A stretch of 64,000 bases of DNA. Origin: Acetobacter farinalis (lineage in GTDB: Bacteria; Pseudomonadota; Alphaproteobacteria; Acetobacterales; Acetobacteraceae). The stretch's first letter is position 1; each line of letters opens with the position of its first letter. The position numbers and the translations under genes were made by a program. The stretch covers positions 124,001 through 188,000 of the forward strand of contig NZ_WOTF01000001.1 in the NCBI RefSeq assembly GCF_011516935.1, given 5' to 3'. Below the pieces are notes generated by a model. It ran no database searches, was not told where the DNA came from, and saw only the letters and a list, made by a program, of their open reading frames with translations. Below are positions 17,159 through 25,667 of this stretch, piece after piece.

Positions 17159-17170
17159 GATAAGATTATC
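17159..17170. promoter_or_regulatory. Candidate LysR operator
   Basis: GATAA-GA-TTATC is a near-perfect palindrome in the middle of the 101-base gap between the divergent SDR and lysR-type genes, where LysR regulators usually bind. A second AT-rich patch (ATGGAATAATCCTAT) lies next to the regulator start. Confidence 0.4.
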
Positions 17171-17208
17171 CTTTCCGGCATCATTGTTTTGCGTCATGGA
17201 ATAATCCT

Positions 17209-18108
17209 ATGGACAGGCTGGCCACGCTCGATCTTTTCATTCGTATTGTTGACCGTGGCAGCTTCAGTGCGGCGGCGGCGGCCTGCGGGGTCTCACGGCC
17301 TGTTGCGACCGCTGCAATCAAGGCGCTCGAGAGCAGGCTGGGCACCCGGCTCCTGCAACGCTCCACCCGCCATGTTCAGCCAACGCTGGAGGGGGTGGCC
17401 TATTATCACCGGTGTGTCGAGATCCTTGCAGACCTTGAGGAAGCAGATCGTGGCGCAAGCGGTGCCGTGGCGGGCGTGCTGCGTGTTGACGTTGTGGGGT
17501 ATCTGGCGCGCACGACAATACTGCCCGCATTGCCCGACTTTCTTGCGCAGCATCCGGCCCTGACAGTCCATCTTGGGGAGGGTGAACGGTTTGTTGATCT
17601 GGTGCGTGAGGGCGTGGATTGCGTCGTGCGCGCCGGGGCTCTGGCGGATAGTGACATGGTGGTGCGGCATCTGGGGGTGATGGAGGAAGTCACCGTTGCC
17701 AGCCCGGACTATCTGGCGCGGCATGGAACCCCCACGACACCCGACGCCCTTGAAGGCCACCAGATGATTGGCTTTGTGTCCTCACGCACCCATCACCCCC
17801 TCCCGCTGGAGTTCACGCGCGGGGATGAGGTGATCGAGGTTACGCTTCCGGCGCGCCTGCTGGTGAATGGGGCCGATACGAGCGCTGCCGCGGCCCGGCT
17901 CGGCCTTGGCCTTGTACAGGCCCCGCGCTACCGGTTTGCGGAGGATCTCGCGCGCGGCACTCTGGTTGAGGTTCTGGCCGACTTCCCGCCCACACCCACG
18001 CCGCTTTCGGTGCTGTATCCAAGCAACAGGCAGCTTTCTCCGCGCGTGCGTGTTTTTGTGGACTGGCTGGTGAAGACAATCGGGCCGGGGCTTCACCCCG
18101 GAGAATGA
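17209..18108 (+). CDS. LysR-family transcriptional regulator
   Basis: The protein is 299 residues long with the standard layout: N-terminal winged helix-turn-helix (residues 1-60, GSFSAAAAACGVSRPVATAAIKALESRLGTRLLQR; the usual Ser-x-x-Ser is partly changed), then a two-lobed ligand-binding domain (about 90-295). The pattern TLDLFIRIVDRGSFSAAA and RSTRHVQPT places it in the CrgA/DmlR-like subgroup that often controls an adjacent oxidoreductase gene. It is divergent from such an SDR. Its effector is unknown. Confidence 0.88.
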   Translation: MDRLATLDLFIRIVDRGSFSAAAAACGVSRPVATAAIKALESRLGTRLLQRSTRHVQPTLEGVAYYHRCVEILADLEEADRGASGAVAGVLRVDVVGYLARTTILPALPDFLAQHPALTVHLGEGERFVDLVREGVDCVVRAGALADSDMVVRHLGVMEEVTVASPDYLARHGTPTTPDALEGHQMIGFVSSRTHHPLPLEFTRGDEVIEVTLPARLLVNGADTSAAAARLGLGLVQAPRYRFAEDLARGTLVEVLADFPPTPTPLSVLYPSNRQLSPRVRVFVDWLVKTIGPGLHPGE

Positions 18109-18192
18109 GGCTTATGGCCCCGTACATCCGCAAGGCCGGCGCACGCCAGATATGATCTGGTTATCAGGGGGAATTTGAGATAAGCGTTCCGC

Positions 18193-18582
18193 ATGTCTTC
18201 ACGCGCGCACAGTTTGACGTCCCTGCTGGCCTTCTGGCCTCTGGTGATCATGACCCTGATTGCGCGCCTGACTTTCGGAGGGCTTGTCTCTCCGGCGGTC
18301 CTGACTGACGATCCGCTTAAAACTCTCGCGAAACTCAGCATTCTTTGCGATGATCTGACTTCATCGTCTGATACGGGCACACAGCATCATCACGCCAGTA
18401 ATCCGGAAGATGAGAGTTTTCTGCTCTCTGAAACACTGGATCTTCTGTTCCTCAGTGTTGCGTTCTGTCTTTTCGTGGGGCTGGTTCCCTCCGGCATTCA
18501 TCAGCCATGGATGTTCACATCCATCCGTGGGCCACCAACGCCAAAGCGGACAGCACTCTGCCCGCAGGGACCGCCTGCCTGA
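18193..18582 (+). CDS. Small membrane protein with His-rich loop, DUF2946-like layout
   Basis: The 129-residue protein has two hydrophobic segments (about residues 9-30 and 80-102) joined by a loop with one Cys (ILCDD) and a His cluster (TQHHHASN). Small membrane proteins of this layout (DUF2946 type) often precede TonB-dependent receptors linked to copper. The match is by layout, not by a motif I can verify. A terminator follows directly (18600-18628), which supports transcription of this frame. The TonB receptor and PepSY genes come next in the same direction. Confidence 0.55.
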   Translation: MSSRAHSLTSLLAFWPLVIMTLIARLTFGGLVSPAVLTDDPLKTLAKLSILCDDLTSSSDTGTQHHHASNPEDESFLLSETLDLLFLSVAFCLFVGLVPSGIHQPWMFTSIRGPPTPKRTALCPQGPPA

Positions 18583-18599
18583 TCTGAATTGAAAAAGCC

Positions 18600-18628
18600 G
18601 CTCACATGCCTGTGCCTGTGAGCTTTTT
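18600..18628 (+). terminator. Intrinsic terminator before the TonB receptor gene
   Basis: GCTCACA (18600-18606) pairs with TGTGAGC (18617-18623), followed by TTTTT. An in-frame ATG at 18606 for the receptor lies inside this stem, so the receptor must start later, at 18654. It could also act as an attenuator. Confidence 0.75.
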
Positions 18629-18653
18629 GTGCTGCTTATTCAGGTCTGACACG

Positions 18654-20984
18654 ATGTTTCATACTGCTCATGTCTCACGCCCGGTTTACGGGGTGACAAT
18701 GCTTGTTGCCGTTCTTTCTGCCACTCCGGCCCCTGCGGCTACAAGGGGCGTTGCGACCACGCCCCTGCGGAGGCATCCCGTTCTCTCTGTCTCCAAAATC
18801 CGTAAATCCTCCGCCAGAACCGAACAGATTCTTGTGACGGGGGCAAACCGCGCATCAGCTCTTGCGCACCCGGCAGGGCAGACAACCTATCGCTCAGACA
18901 GGCAAGACTTCGGAAACCAGATCGGCCAGAGCGCTGCGGATATGGTGGTGACCATCCCCGGTGTGAGTTTCACGCAGGGGAACGGCCCACGGGATACCAA
19001 TATTTCCATTCGCGGGTCGGGGGACCGTCAGTCATGGGGGCTTAAAAACATTCAGGTGCTGGAGGATGGTTTTCCCATGACCCAGCCTGATGGAACGGCC
19101 CGGGCGGACCTGATTGACCCCCATGCCTATCAGGGGGTGGATGTGTTTGAGGGACCAGCGTCCACTCTCTACGGCAATTACGCCATGAATGGCGCGCTCA
19201 ATTTCCGCACCCGAAAAGGGGCGGATATCCACGGTCTGGAAGTCGGGTCCGATTTTGGCAGCTTCGGGATGTTCAACACCTACGCAACCCTGGGCTTTGG
19301 CAACAGACAGTATGATCTGATGCTCTTCGGGAGCGATGTGCGTGGAAACGGCTTCATTGCCAACAGCCGGTATAATACCTCCACAGAAAATGTGCGGCTT
19401 CGTGTCACTCTGACGCCCTCCGACCGCCTTGTCCTGAAATTCGTGAACAATGTTACGGACACTTTTCTGCCGGTGCGGCTTTCCCTCAATCAGTATTATG
19501 CCAATCCCTATCAGCAGGGGTGTTCTGATGCCACCACTGCGGCAGCCGGGTGTGCTTCCGTCAATCTGCTGGTCAATGGGCGGTATGGCGCAAAGGAAGC
19601 CATGAGTGCTGAAGCCGCCGGTCTGGGGCGGTTTGACCGCCGCACACTTGTCGGCCTGCGGTGGGAGCATGATGTCAATAGCCGGACAACGTGGCGGAAC
19701 CAGTTCACGTATGATCAGCGGCATGTCGATCAGCCAACATCCCCCACCGCGTTTGTCGGCCCCTATAATTCCTATAACGTGAGCAGCGATGTGACCAATC
19801 ATACACGGCTCGCGGGCAGGGCGTTGGAGACGTTTGCTGGCGTCAGCTTTGATTATCTCGATTTTGGGTATCAGACCTACAATATCATGCCGCGCGGAGG
19901 GGCTACGCGTGGTGCCATGAGTTCGGAAAGTTACGGGCATCAGTGGAATCTTGGTGCCCGTTTTCAGGAAGACTGGCATTTTGCCCCTGACTGGCACATC
20001 GTGCTGGGGCTTGGCGGCACATATTCCGATATTGGCGCGACGCAAACGCTTTACAGCTATGCCGCCACGGCAAATACCCAACGCGGCATCACGGCCAATC
20101 GGTTCTATTTCAATCTCGCTCCAGAGGGCGCGCTGATTTACACGCCGTCACGAGACTGGACACTCCATACCCGCGTTGGCACGGCCTATGGAACGCCATC
20201 GTCTTCCAATCTTTTTATTACGCCACAAGGGCAGTACGGGAACAACACACTCCTGAAAAGCCAGACAAGTGTGGGGATTGATCTGGGCGCGGAGTGGCAC
20301 CCATCCTCCACGATTAATGTTCAGGCAACAGGGTTTTACGAATTTTATAAAAACGAACTTGTCAGCCAGTCCGCCGGTGTCAACACGGTGGGGGCCTATA
20401 CCTTCAATGCGCCTGCCTCCGAGCATCGTGGCGTTGTTCTGGGTATGGAATGGAAAGTGCTGCCAAAACGTCTTCCCGGTGGCCGGATCAAGCTCAGCTA
20501 TACTTATGATAATCAGGTTTATACCCGATATACCGAGGTTCTTTCCAACACGACACTCGCCCGCGATTTCAGCCGTAAAGGCCGCTATATTCCCGGCGTT
20601 ATTCCCAATTTCCTTAATGCACGCTTTCTCTATGACCAGCCGGATGGCCCACTGGAAGGGCTTGGCGGGTATGCGGAAGTCACGTGGCGGGAGTCTTATT
20701 GGCTGGATAACGCCAATCGCCTGAAAGCCCCCGGGTATGCTCTGCTGAATCTGGATGTGCATTATGACCCGCCAGCCCGGTTCGGCTGGGCGCATCGGCT
20801 GCACTGGTATTTTGAAGTGCAGAATGTAGCGAACCAGACCTATATCGCCAGTGCCGCCAATCTTACCGATACGCTGCGCCCCAACGGGCAGCAGGCGGGT
20901 GCCGCCACCCTCATGAACAGCACAGGCTCCATCTACGCCGGTTCGCCCCGTGCGTATTTCGGCGGTGTGCGCGTTAAATTCTGA
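18654..20984 (+). CDS. TonB-dependent outer-membrane receptor
   Basis: The 776-residue protein imports a metal complex or other large ligand across the outer membrane using TonB energy. It has a signal peptide (residues 1-28), a TonB-box-like segment (TEQILVTGANR), a plug domain with IRGSGDRQSWGLKNIQVLED and DVFEGPASTLYGNYAMNGAL, and a long beta-barrel region ending in Phe (GGVRVKF), as required for outer-membrane insertion. The plug resembles FecA-like siderophore receptors, but the neighbours fit copper as well. The ATG at 18654 lies outside the terminator stem and precedes the signal peptide. The PepSY gene follows after ten bases. Confidence 0.92.
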   Translation: MFHTAHVSRPVYGVTMLVAVLSATPAPAATRGVATTPLRRHPVLSVSKIRKSSARTEQILVTGANRASALAHPAGQTTYRSDRQDFGNQIGQSAADMVVTIPGVSFTQGNGPRDTNISIRGSGDRQSWGLKNIQVLEDGFPMTQPDGTARADLIDPHAYQGVDVFEGPASTLYGNYAMNGALNFRTRKGADIHGLEVGSDFGSFGMFNTYATLGFGNRQYDLMLFGSDVRGNGFIANSRYNTSTENVRLRVTLTPSDRLVLKFVNNVTDTFLPVRLSLNQYYANPYQQGCSDATTAAAGCASVNLLVNGRYGAKEAMSAEAAGLGRFDRRTLVGLRWEHDVNSRTTWRNQFTYDQRHVDQPTSPTAFVGPYNSYNVSSDVTNHTRLAGRALETFAGVSFDYLDFGYQTYNIMPRGGATRGAMSSESYGHQWNLGARFQEDWHFAPDWHIVLGLGGTYSDIGATQTLYSYAATANTQRGITANRFYFNLAPEGALIYTPSRDWTLHTRVGTAYGTPSSSNLFITPQGQYGNNTLLKSQTSVGIDLGAEWHPSSTINVQATGFYEFYKNELVSQSAGVNTVGAYTFNAPASEHRGVVLGMEWKVLPKRLPGGRIKLSYTYDNQVYTRYTEVLSNTTLARDFSRKGRYIPGVIPNFLNARFLYDQPDGPLEGLGGYAEVTWRESYWLDNANRLKAPGYALLNLDVHYDPPARFGWAHRLHWYFEVQNVANQTYIASAANLTDTLRPNGQQAGAATLMNSTGSIYAGSPRAYFGGVRVKF

Positions 20985-20994
20985 GGATACTCTC

Positions 20995-22347
20995 ATGACC
21001 CTACGCACCTCAGCATTCTGGCCGGATTATCGTACACTCTGGCGGTGGCATTTTTTCGCCGGGCTCTTCTGCCTGCCTTTTGTGGCCTTTCTTTCTCTCA
21101 CCGGAGCGGTTTATCTCTTTAAACCGCAGAGTGAGGCATGGATTGACTGGCACTATGACCATCTGCCCACAGTCCTTTCGTCCTCTCCCGAGCGCGATGT
21201 TCAGGCGGCTTTGTCCGCCGTGCCGCACAGTTCCTTTTTGGCGTATGAACTTCCGCGCACGCCGCGCAGTGCAGCGCGTGTTCTTGTCAGCAGGCCAGAT
21301 GGAGAAGCCGTACGCGTATATGTTGACAAAAACACACATGATGTTCTGAAAACTGTTTTGGAAGAAAAGAGGTTTGAGCGCCTGATCTTTCGTCTGCATG
21401 GCCAGTTGCTGCTGGGCAATTTTGGTTCTGTTATTATGGAAATGGTTGCATCCTGGACCATTGTCCTGATTGTGACAGGCCTTTTGCTGTGGTGGCCACG
21501 GGGCCAGCGTGGGTTGGCAGGTGTTGTTTACCCGCGTCTTACAGCAGAGGGGCGCCTCCTCTGGCGGGACCTGCATGCTGTAACTGGTGTCTGGACATCC
21601 CTGTTTCTTGTGCTGTTTCTGGTGTCTGGTCTGCCGTGGTCCTTTGTCTGGGGGCATGCCTTGCAATCGGTTGAAAACACGGTCGGCCGCCTGACGTCCG
21701 TCAAGGAGTGGGAGATTGGCGCGGTTCCTGCCGCCACAATCATCGCTGGGCACCCGATAACGCCATCAGAGGGGAGGCACTCAAAAGGCGCTCTGGATAT
21801 GCCCGGCATGGACATGCCGGATGCCCCTGCGGTTCTTCCTGAAGCGCATCTTCTGAGGGGGCTGGACACTGTTGCGCAGACAGCGGCCACTCTTTCTCTG
21901 CCTGCTCCGGTGTTCATCACGCGCTCCGGGTCTGTCTGGACTGTGCGTTCGGATACACAAAACCGCCCTTTGCGGGAAAGTGTTACAGTCACATCCGACG
22001 GGCATGTAGTGATGCGGAGCGCGTTCGCCGGGAAAAGTCTGGCGGACCGGATTGTGGCTTATGGCGTGGCAGCGCATGAGGGCCAGCTTTTCGGGTGGCT
22101 GAATCAGCTCATCAATCTTCTGGTGGCCTGTGGCCTGTTTCTGATGAGTTGTGCCGCGACAGTGCTGTGGCTCAAACGCAAACCCGCCGGAGCTCTGGGA
22201 GCTCCGCCAGCGCTCCATTCGCAGACGCATGGGGGTGCGGGTATCGCCTTTCTCCTTGTTCTGGCTGTATGTTTGCCCGAACTCGGTGCGTCACTGCTTA
22301 TTCTGGCTTTGGCAAGCCTGATGTTTCGCAAAGTGCGCCAAACCTGA
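20995..22347 (+). CDS. PepSY-domain membrane protein (iron/copper-regulated type)
   Basis: This is a PepSY-associated transmembrane protein (PiuB-like) of 450 residues. It has about four to five membrane helices: near residues 17-38, 140-162, 194-215, 372-392 and 415-437. The opening WRWHFFAGLFCLPFVAFLSLTGAVYLF, LHGQLLLGNFGSVIMEM and WRDLHAVTGVWTSLFL are characteristic, with His residues in the helices that may bind haem. A periplasmic loop near residue 260 carries MPGMDMPDAP, a Met-rich motif of the kind that binds Cu(I). Such proteins are thought to be ferric or cupric reductases acting with the receptor. GAGG eight bases before the ATG at 20995 fixes the start. Confidence 0.88.
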   Translation: MTLRTSAFWPDYRTLWRWHFFAGLFCLPFVAFLSLTGAVYLFKPQSEAWIDWHYDHLPTVLSSSPERDVQAALSAVPHSSFLAYELPRTPRSAARVLVSRPDGEAVRVYVDKNTHDVLKTVLEEKRFERLIFRLHGQLLLGNFGSVIMEMVASWTIVLIVTGLLLWWPRGQRGLAGVVYPRLTAEGRLLWRDLHAVTGVWTSLFLVLFLVSGLPWSFVWGHALQSVENTVGRLTSVKEWEIGAVPAATIIAGHPITPSEGRHSKGALDMPGMDMPDAPAVLPEAHLLRGLDTVAQTAATLSLPAPVFITRSGSVWTVRSDTQNRPLRESVTVTSDGHVVMRSAFAGKSLADRIVAYGVAAHEGQLFGWLNQLINLLVACGLFLMSCAATVLWLKRKPAGALGAPPALHSQTHGGAGIAFLLVLAVCLPELGASLLILALASLMFRKVRQT

Positions 22348-22402
22348 TAGCGGGTGGTGGCCCCACGCAAAGAGGGGCTTCTGTTCTGAATGACCGCGTG
22401 CC

Positions 22403-22438
22403 GACTGCCGTTGTAGGGGGAAATCTGCAACGACAGTC
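22403..22438. terminator. Hairpin between convergent genes
   Basis: GACTG-C-CGTTG (22403-22413) pairs with CAACG-A-CAGTC (22428-22438) with one mismatch. It lies between the PepSY and DUF2252 stops. No T-run follows. Confidence 0.35.
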
Positions 22439-22453
22439 AGCGATGTTCAGAAA

Positions 22454-23890
22454 TCAGGATTTCTTTCCAGCGGCGGCAGAGGCTTTTTTGGCAGATTGGG
22501 GAACCTGTGCGGGAATCCGGCCCGCCTTGATGGCGTCGCAGAAGGTTTCCCAGTCGGTTTTTGTCTGGTCCGCATAGGCAGTGGAGAAGCTGGCAATGGC
22601 GTCCGCAAAGGTGCGGCCTGTGCCCAGATAACCCGCCAGCGTGGCAACATCGCCCGAGCGGGCGTGGGCGCGGGCCAGCGTGCGGCCGCAGAGGAGCGCG
22701 TAGTCCGGCAGGCCGATCTGTGCGAACTCGGCCCCGATGGCGGCCAGACGCTGGTCCTTCAGGCGGCGGACGTAAAACTGGCGCTGGCCGGCGGAAAGGC
22801 TCCCGGCCTCACCCTCTCCGGTGTCTGTGCTGGTGCTGTGGGTCCAGCCCAGAAAAGCGTCAGATGCTGTCTGCATGATGCGTTGCCCCACCACCACACG
22901 TTCCCCCTGATTGTGGAAAGGCGAGGGGTCAAGATGCGGAGCCAGAACGGATGTCTGGGCCTCCTTGATCTGGAGCAGAAGAACCTCATTATCCGGTGTG
23001 GAAAATAGGCCAATGGCGCAGAACGTGCCCACACTGCCCACGCCCACAACCTTGAAGATCACGTCCTGCAATGTGTAGTGGGAAAGCAGGATGGCCCGTT
23101 CCGACGGCTGTGTGGCGATGTAGCGGGCGAAGGCGGCACGGATGGCGTCATCCTGCTCGGGCAGGCGCATCACCAGTGGGGGCTTTTCTGTCAGCCGTGG
23201 GGTGCCGCAGTCTTCCGCCACAAGGCCGAAATGGCTGCGCGCGCTTGCCAGCCGGGCTTCCAGCAGGCTCTGCACCTTCTTGCGGGCCTGCTTGTCCTGA
23301 AAACCTGCGATGGCGGCTGCAAGGTCAATCCGTTCAGCCCAGATAGCCAGAGGGTTCAGCGGAGCCAGATGCGCCATTTCCTGCGTGTAGCTCTGCGCCA
23401 TGCTGCGTGCCAGAGCGCGGGCCTCTTTTTCGGCAAGCCCGGCTTCGCGCCCGGCCAGCACCAGAGAGGTGCCCAGACGTTTGACATCCCATTCAAACGG
23501 GGCGGAGAGCGTTTCATCAAAATCATTGATATCAAAAACAGGGATGCCTTCCGGTGAGGCATAGCTGCCGAAGTTGGCCAGATGGCAGTCCCCACAGCTC
23601 TGCACCTTTGGTCCTGCCGTAATGGTGCTCGCCAGATCCGCCGCCATGACGGCCGCGGCACCCCGCAGAAAGGCAAAGGGAGAGGCCGCCATGCGGGCAT
23701 ACCGCACGGGCAGCAGCGCGCTGATCCGGTGCGCGCCCTGCGCCACCAGAATGGAAACAGGGTCCGCCCTGTTTCTGGGCGGCTGCCATTCCGCCTGCCG
23801 TGTGCGGGGGGCAAGCTTGCGGAGCGTAACGCCCTTGGCATGGCGAAGGGCGCGGGGGGTAGCGGCCTGAGCCGGAGATGCTGCTGTCAT
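22454..23890 (-). CDS. DUF2252 family protein (kinase-like fold)
   Basis: The 478-residue protein matches DUF2252 throughout: MAASPFAFLRGAAAVMAADL (around residues 66-85), SCGDCHLANFGSYASPEG, VFDINDFDETLSAPFEWDVKRL, QDVIFKVVGVGSVG and LLLQIKEAQTSV. The family is related in fold to aminoglycoside phosphotransferases and other small-molecule kinases, but its substrate is unknown. The CGDCHLANFG and DINDFDET segments resemble the catalytic-loop H-x-D-x-x-x-x-N and D-x-D motifs of those kinases. It is a single-gene unit on the minus strand, ending with a Lys/Ala-rich tail. Confidence 0.88.
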   Translation of the reverse strand: MTAASPAQAATPRALRHAKGVTLRKLAPRTRQAEWQPPRNRADPVSILVAQGAHRISALLPVRYARMAASPFAFLRGAAAVMAADLASTITAGPKVQSCGDCHLANFGSYASPEGIPVFDINDFDETLSAPFEWDVKRLGTSLVLAGREAGLAEKEARALARSMAQSYTQEMAHLAPLNPLAIWAERIDLAAAIAGFQDKQARKKVQSLLEARLASARSHFGLVAEDCGTPRLTEKPPLVMRLPEQDDAIRAAFARYIATQPSERAILLSHYTLQDVIFKVVGVGSVGTFCAIGLFSTPDNEVLLLQIKEAQTSVLAPHLDPSPFHNQGERVVVGQRIMQTASDAFLGWTHSTSTDTGEGEAGSLSAGQRQFYVRRLKDQRLAAIGAEFAQIGLPDYALLCGRTLARAHARSGDVATLAGYLGTGRTFADAIASFSTAYADQTKTDWETFCDAIKAGRIPAQVPQSAKKASAAAGKKS

Positions 23891-23992
23891 AGTGCATTTC
23901 TAGGCACAGGCGGAGGGCCGTGCCAACACTGCAATGCCGGAACGGGCCAGCTATGCGTGTTCATCATTTCTGAAGCGGTTCCGGTGGCTCCG

Positions 23993-25345
23993 TCAGGTGA
24001 CTGTATAGGTGACCAGCACAAGGTAGATCACCAGCAGAACGTTGGTCAGCAGAAAAACAGGCGTTAACCGGGCCCAACTCCGTGTTGCTACCGCCATGAC
24101 CGTATAGGCGAAGCACCCGGCACAAATCCCGATCATGAGATTGGCAGTTGTGACCGTGAGCAGCACAATCATCCCGGCGGAAATGCTCTGGAACGGGTCG
24201 GAAATATCCAGCTCGCTCAGTCCTTCCATCATCAGAATGCCGACCATGACAAGGGCCGCCGTGGTGGCCTGCGGCGGAATGCAGGCAATGAGAGGCCAGA
24301 AAAACGCGCTCAGACCAAACAGGAGTGCAACAGTCAGGGTTGTCAGGCCCGAGCGCCCGCCTGCCTCCACCCCGGTTGCGGATTCAACATAGGCCGCCAC
24401 GGTCGGGCTACCAAGGCATGCCCCAACAATGGAGGCCAGCCCGTCCGCCAGAAAAGCACGCTTTGAATTTAAAAAATTACCCTGCGCGTCCATCATGCCC
24501 GCACGCCGGGTAACGGCCATCATGGTCGCGGTTGCCGAGAAAAAATCGGACAGGAAAAAGTAGAGTGTCAGGGGGAGAACCAGAAAGAAGTTGTGAAAAA
24601 ACTCGCTGGTATCAAAAGCAAAAAAATACGCTTTGGGGATATGGGGTAGCGCCGCCACCTGTGATGGCAGAACGGTCATGATGTGGCCCGGACTGGTCTG
24701 GATAAACAGCCCTGCCACAGTAACCGCCAGAATGGACAGCAGCATAGCCCCGCGCACGCGGGCCGCAACCAGCCCTGCAATCAGAAGGAGCGAGAGAAAA
24801 ACCACCAGAACCGCGGGAGAGCGCAGATCAGCAAAAGCAACGCCACCACCGGCATCTGTTACAATCAGCCCGCCGCTCCGCAGGCCCAGATAGGCAATAA
24901 ACAGACCAATGCCCGCCTGTAGCCCAATGCGGATGGGAACGGGAAAGCCCTGCACAATGCTCTGCCGCACAGTGCTGAGCGACAGGCAGGTAAACAAAAT
25001 TCCTCCCACCAGCACCATGGTCAGCGCGGTCCCATAGGAGAGGCCCATTTTGACCACCACAACCTGTGCAAAAACCGCGTTGGACCCCATGCCCGGCGCA
25101 AGAGCAATCGGCAGGCGGGAGAGGAACGCCATAAGCAGGGAGCCGCACATGGCGGCCAAGACGGTGACGGTAATCATATCGACCCTGTCCGCCCCTGTGG
25201 CTGACAGAATGGCCGGATTGACGGCAATAATATACCCCATGGCGCCAAAGGTCGTCAGTCCGGCCAGAACCTCTGTTCCCACGCTGGACTGACGGTCCGC
25301 CCCATTGAACCCCAGGAGCTTTTGCAAAGATAAGACGCCTCTCAT
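23993..25345 (-). CDS. AzgA/NCS2-type purine permease
   Basis: This inner-membrane proton symporter of the AzgA subgroup is expected to take up hypoxanthine, guanine or adenine. The 450 residues contain the expected 12-14 hydrophobic segments. Family motifs are visible: GLTTFGAMGYIIAVNPAIL (near residue 30), APGMGSNAVFAQ, YFFLSDFFSATATM and GSPTVAAYVESATGVEAGGR. I start it at the ATG at 25345; an upstream TTG adds four residues. A long structured leader precedes it. Exact substrate preference cannot be read from sequence. Confidence 0.88.
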   Translation of the reverse strand: MRGVLSLQKLLGFNGADRQSSVGTEVLAGLTTFGAMGYIIAVNPAILSATGADRVDMITVTVLAAMCGSLLMAFLSRLPIALAPGMGSNAVFAQVVVVKMGLSYGTALTMVLVGGILFTCLSLSTVRQSIVQGFPVPIRIGLQAGIGLFIAYLGLRSGGLIVTDAGGGVAFADLRSPAVLVVFLSLLLIAGLVAARVRGAMLLSILAVTVAGLFIQTSPGHIMTVLPSQVAALPHIPKAYFFAFDTSEFFHNFFLVLPLTLYFFLSDFFSATATMMAVTRRAGMMDAQGNFLNSKRAFLADGLASIVGACLGSPTVAAYVESATGVEAGGRSGLTTLTVALLFGLSAFFWPLIACIPPQATTAALVMVGILMMEGLSELDISDPFQSISAGMIVLLTVTTANLMIGICAGCFAYTVMAVATRSWARLTPVFLLTNVLLVIYLVLVTYTVT

Positions 25346-25667
25346 GATAAACAGCAATCCAGTTTCTGTGGCGGAATAAATCTATCGCCCAAATGCCCCC
25401 GATGCCAGCCATCTTTACCAAACACGACGATGGGCCTGACCGGTCTGAGCATTGACAAACCCTTCCGGCTCACGGGCGATAGGCCGTTCCCGGCTCCCAC
25501 CGCCACGGCGAGGCGGGAAGCGTGCCGGAACACGACCCTTTCGGGAAAACACGCAGCATAAGCCGCCAGAAACTATACCCCTCAGATGGCCTTGCCGCTC
25601 ACTGAAGACAGGCCTTAGTATTGTTTCCGATACAATTCCGGCATCATGGGCAACAGGACACGACAAC
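25346..25667. other. Divergent intergenic region with long hairpin
   Basis: This lies between the minus-strand permease gene and the plus-strand peptidase gene. An imperfect inverted repeat spans 25486-25531: GTTCC at the left end, GGAAC at the right, with GCTCCCACCGCC/GGCGGGAAGC-like inner arms. It would form a long hairpin in either transcript. No known riboswitch consensus (purine, guanidine, cobalamin, TPP) was recognised. Confidence 0.45.

Noticed and set aside
25346-25667. Purine, guanidine-I, cobalamin or TPP riboswitch upstream of the purine permease
   Set aside because: I compared the conserved cores from memory and none is present; only a long hairpin remains.
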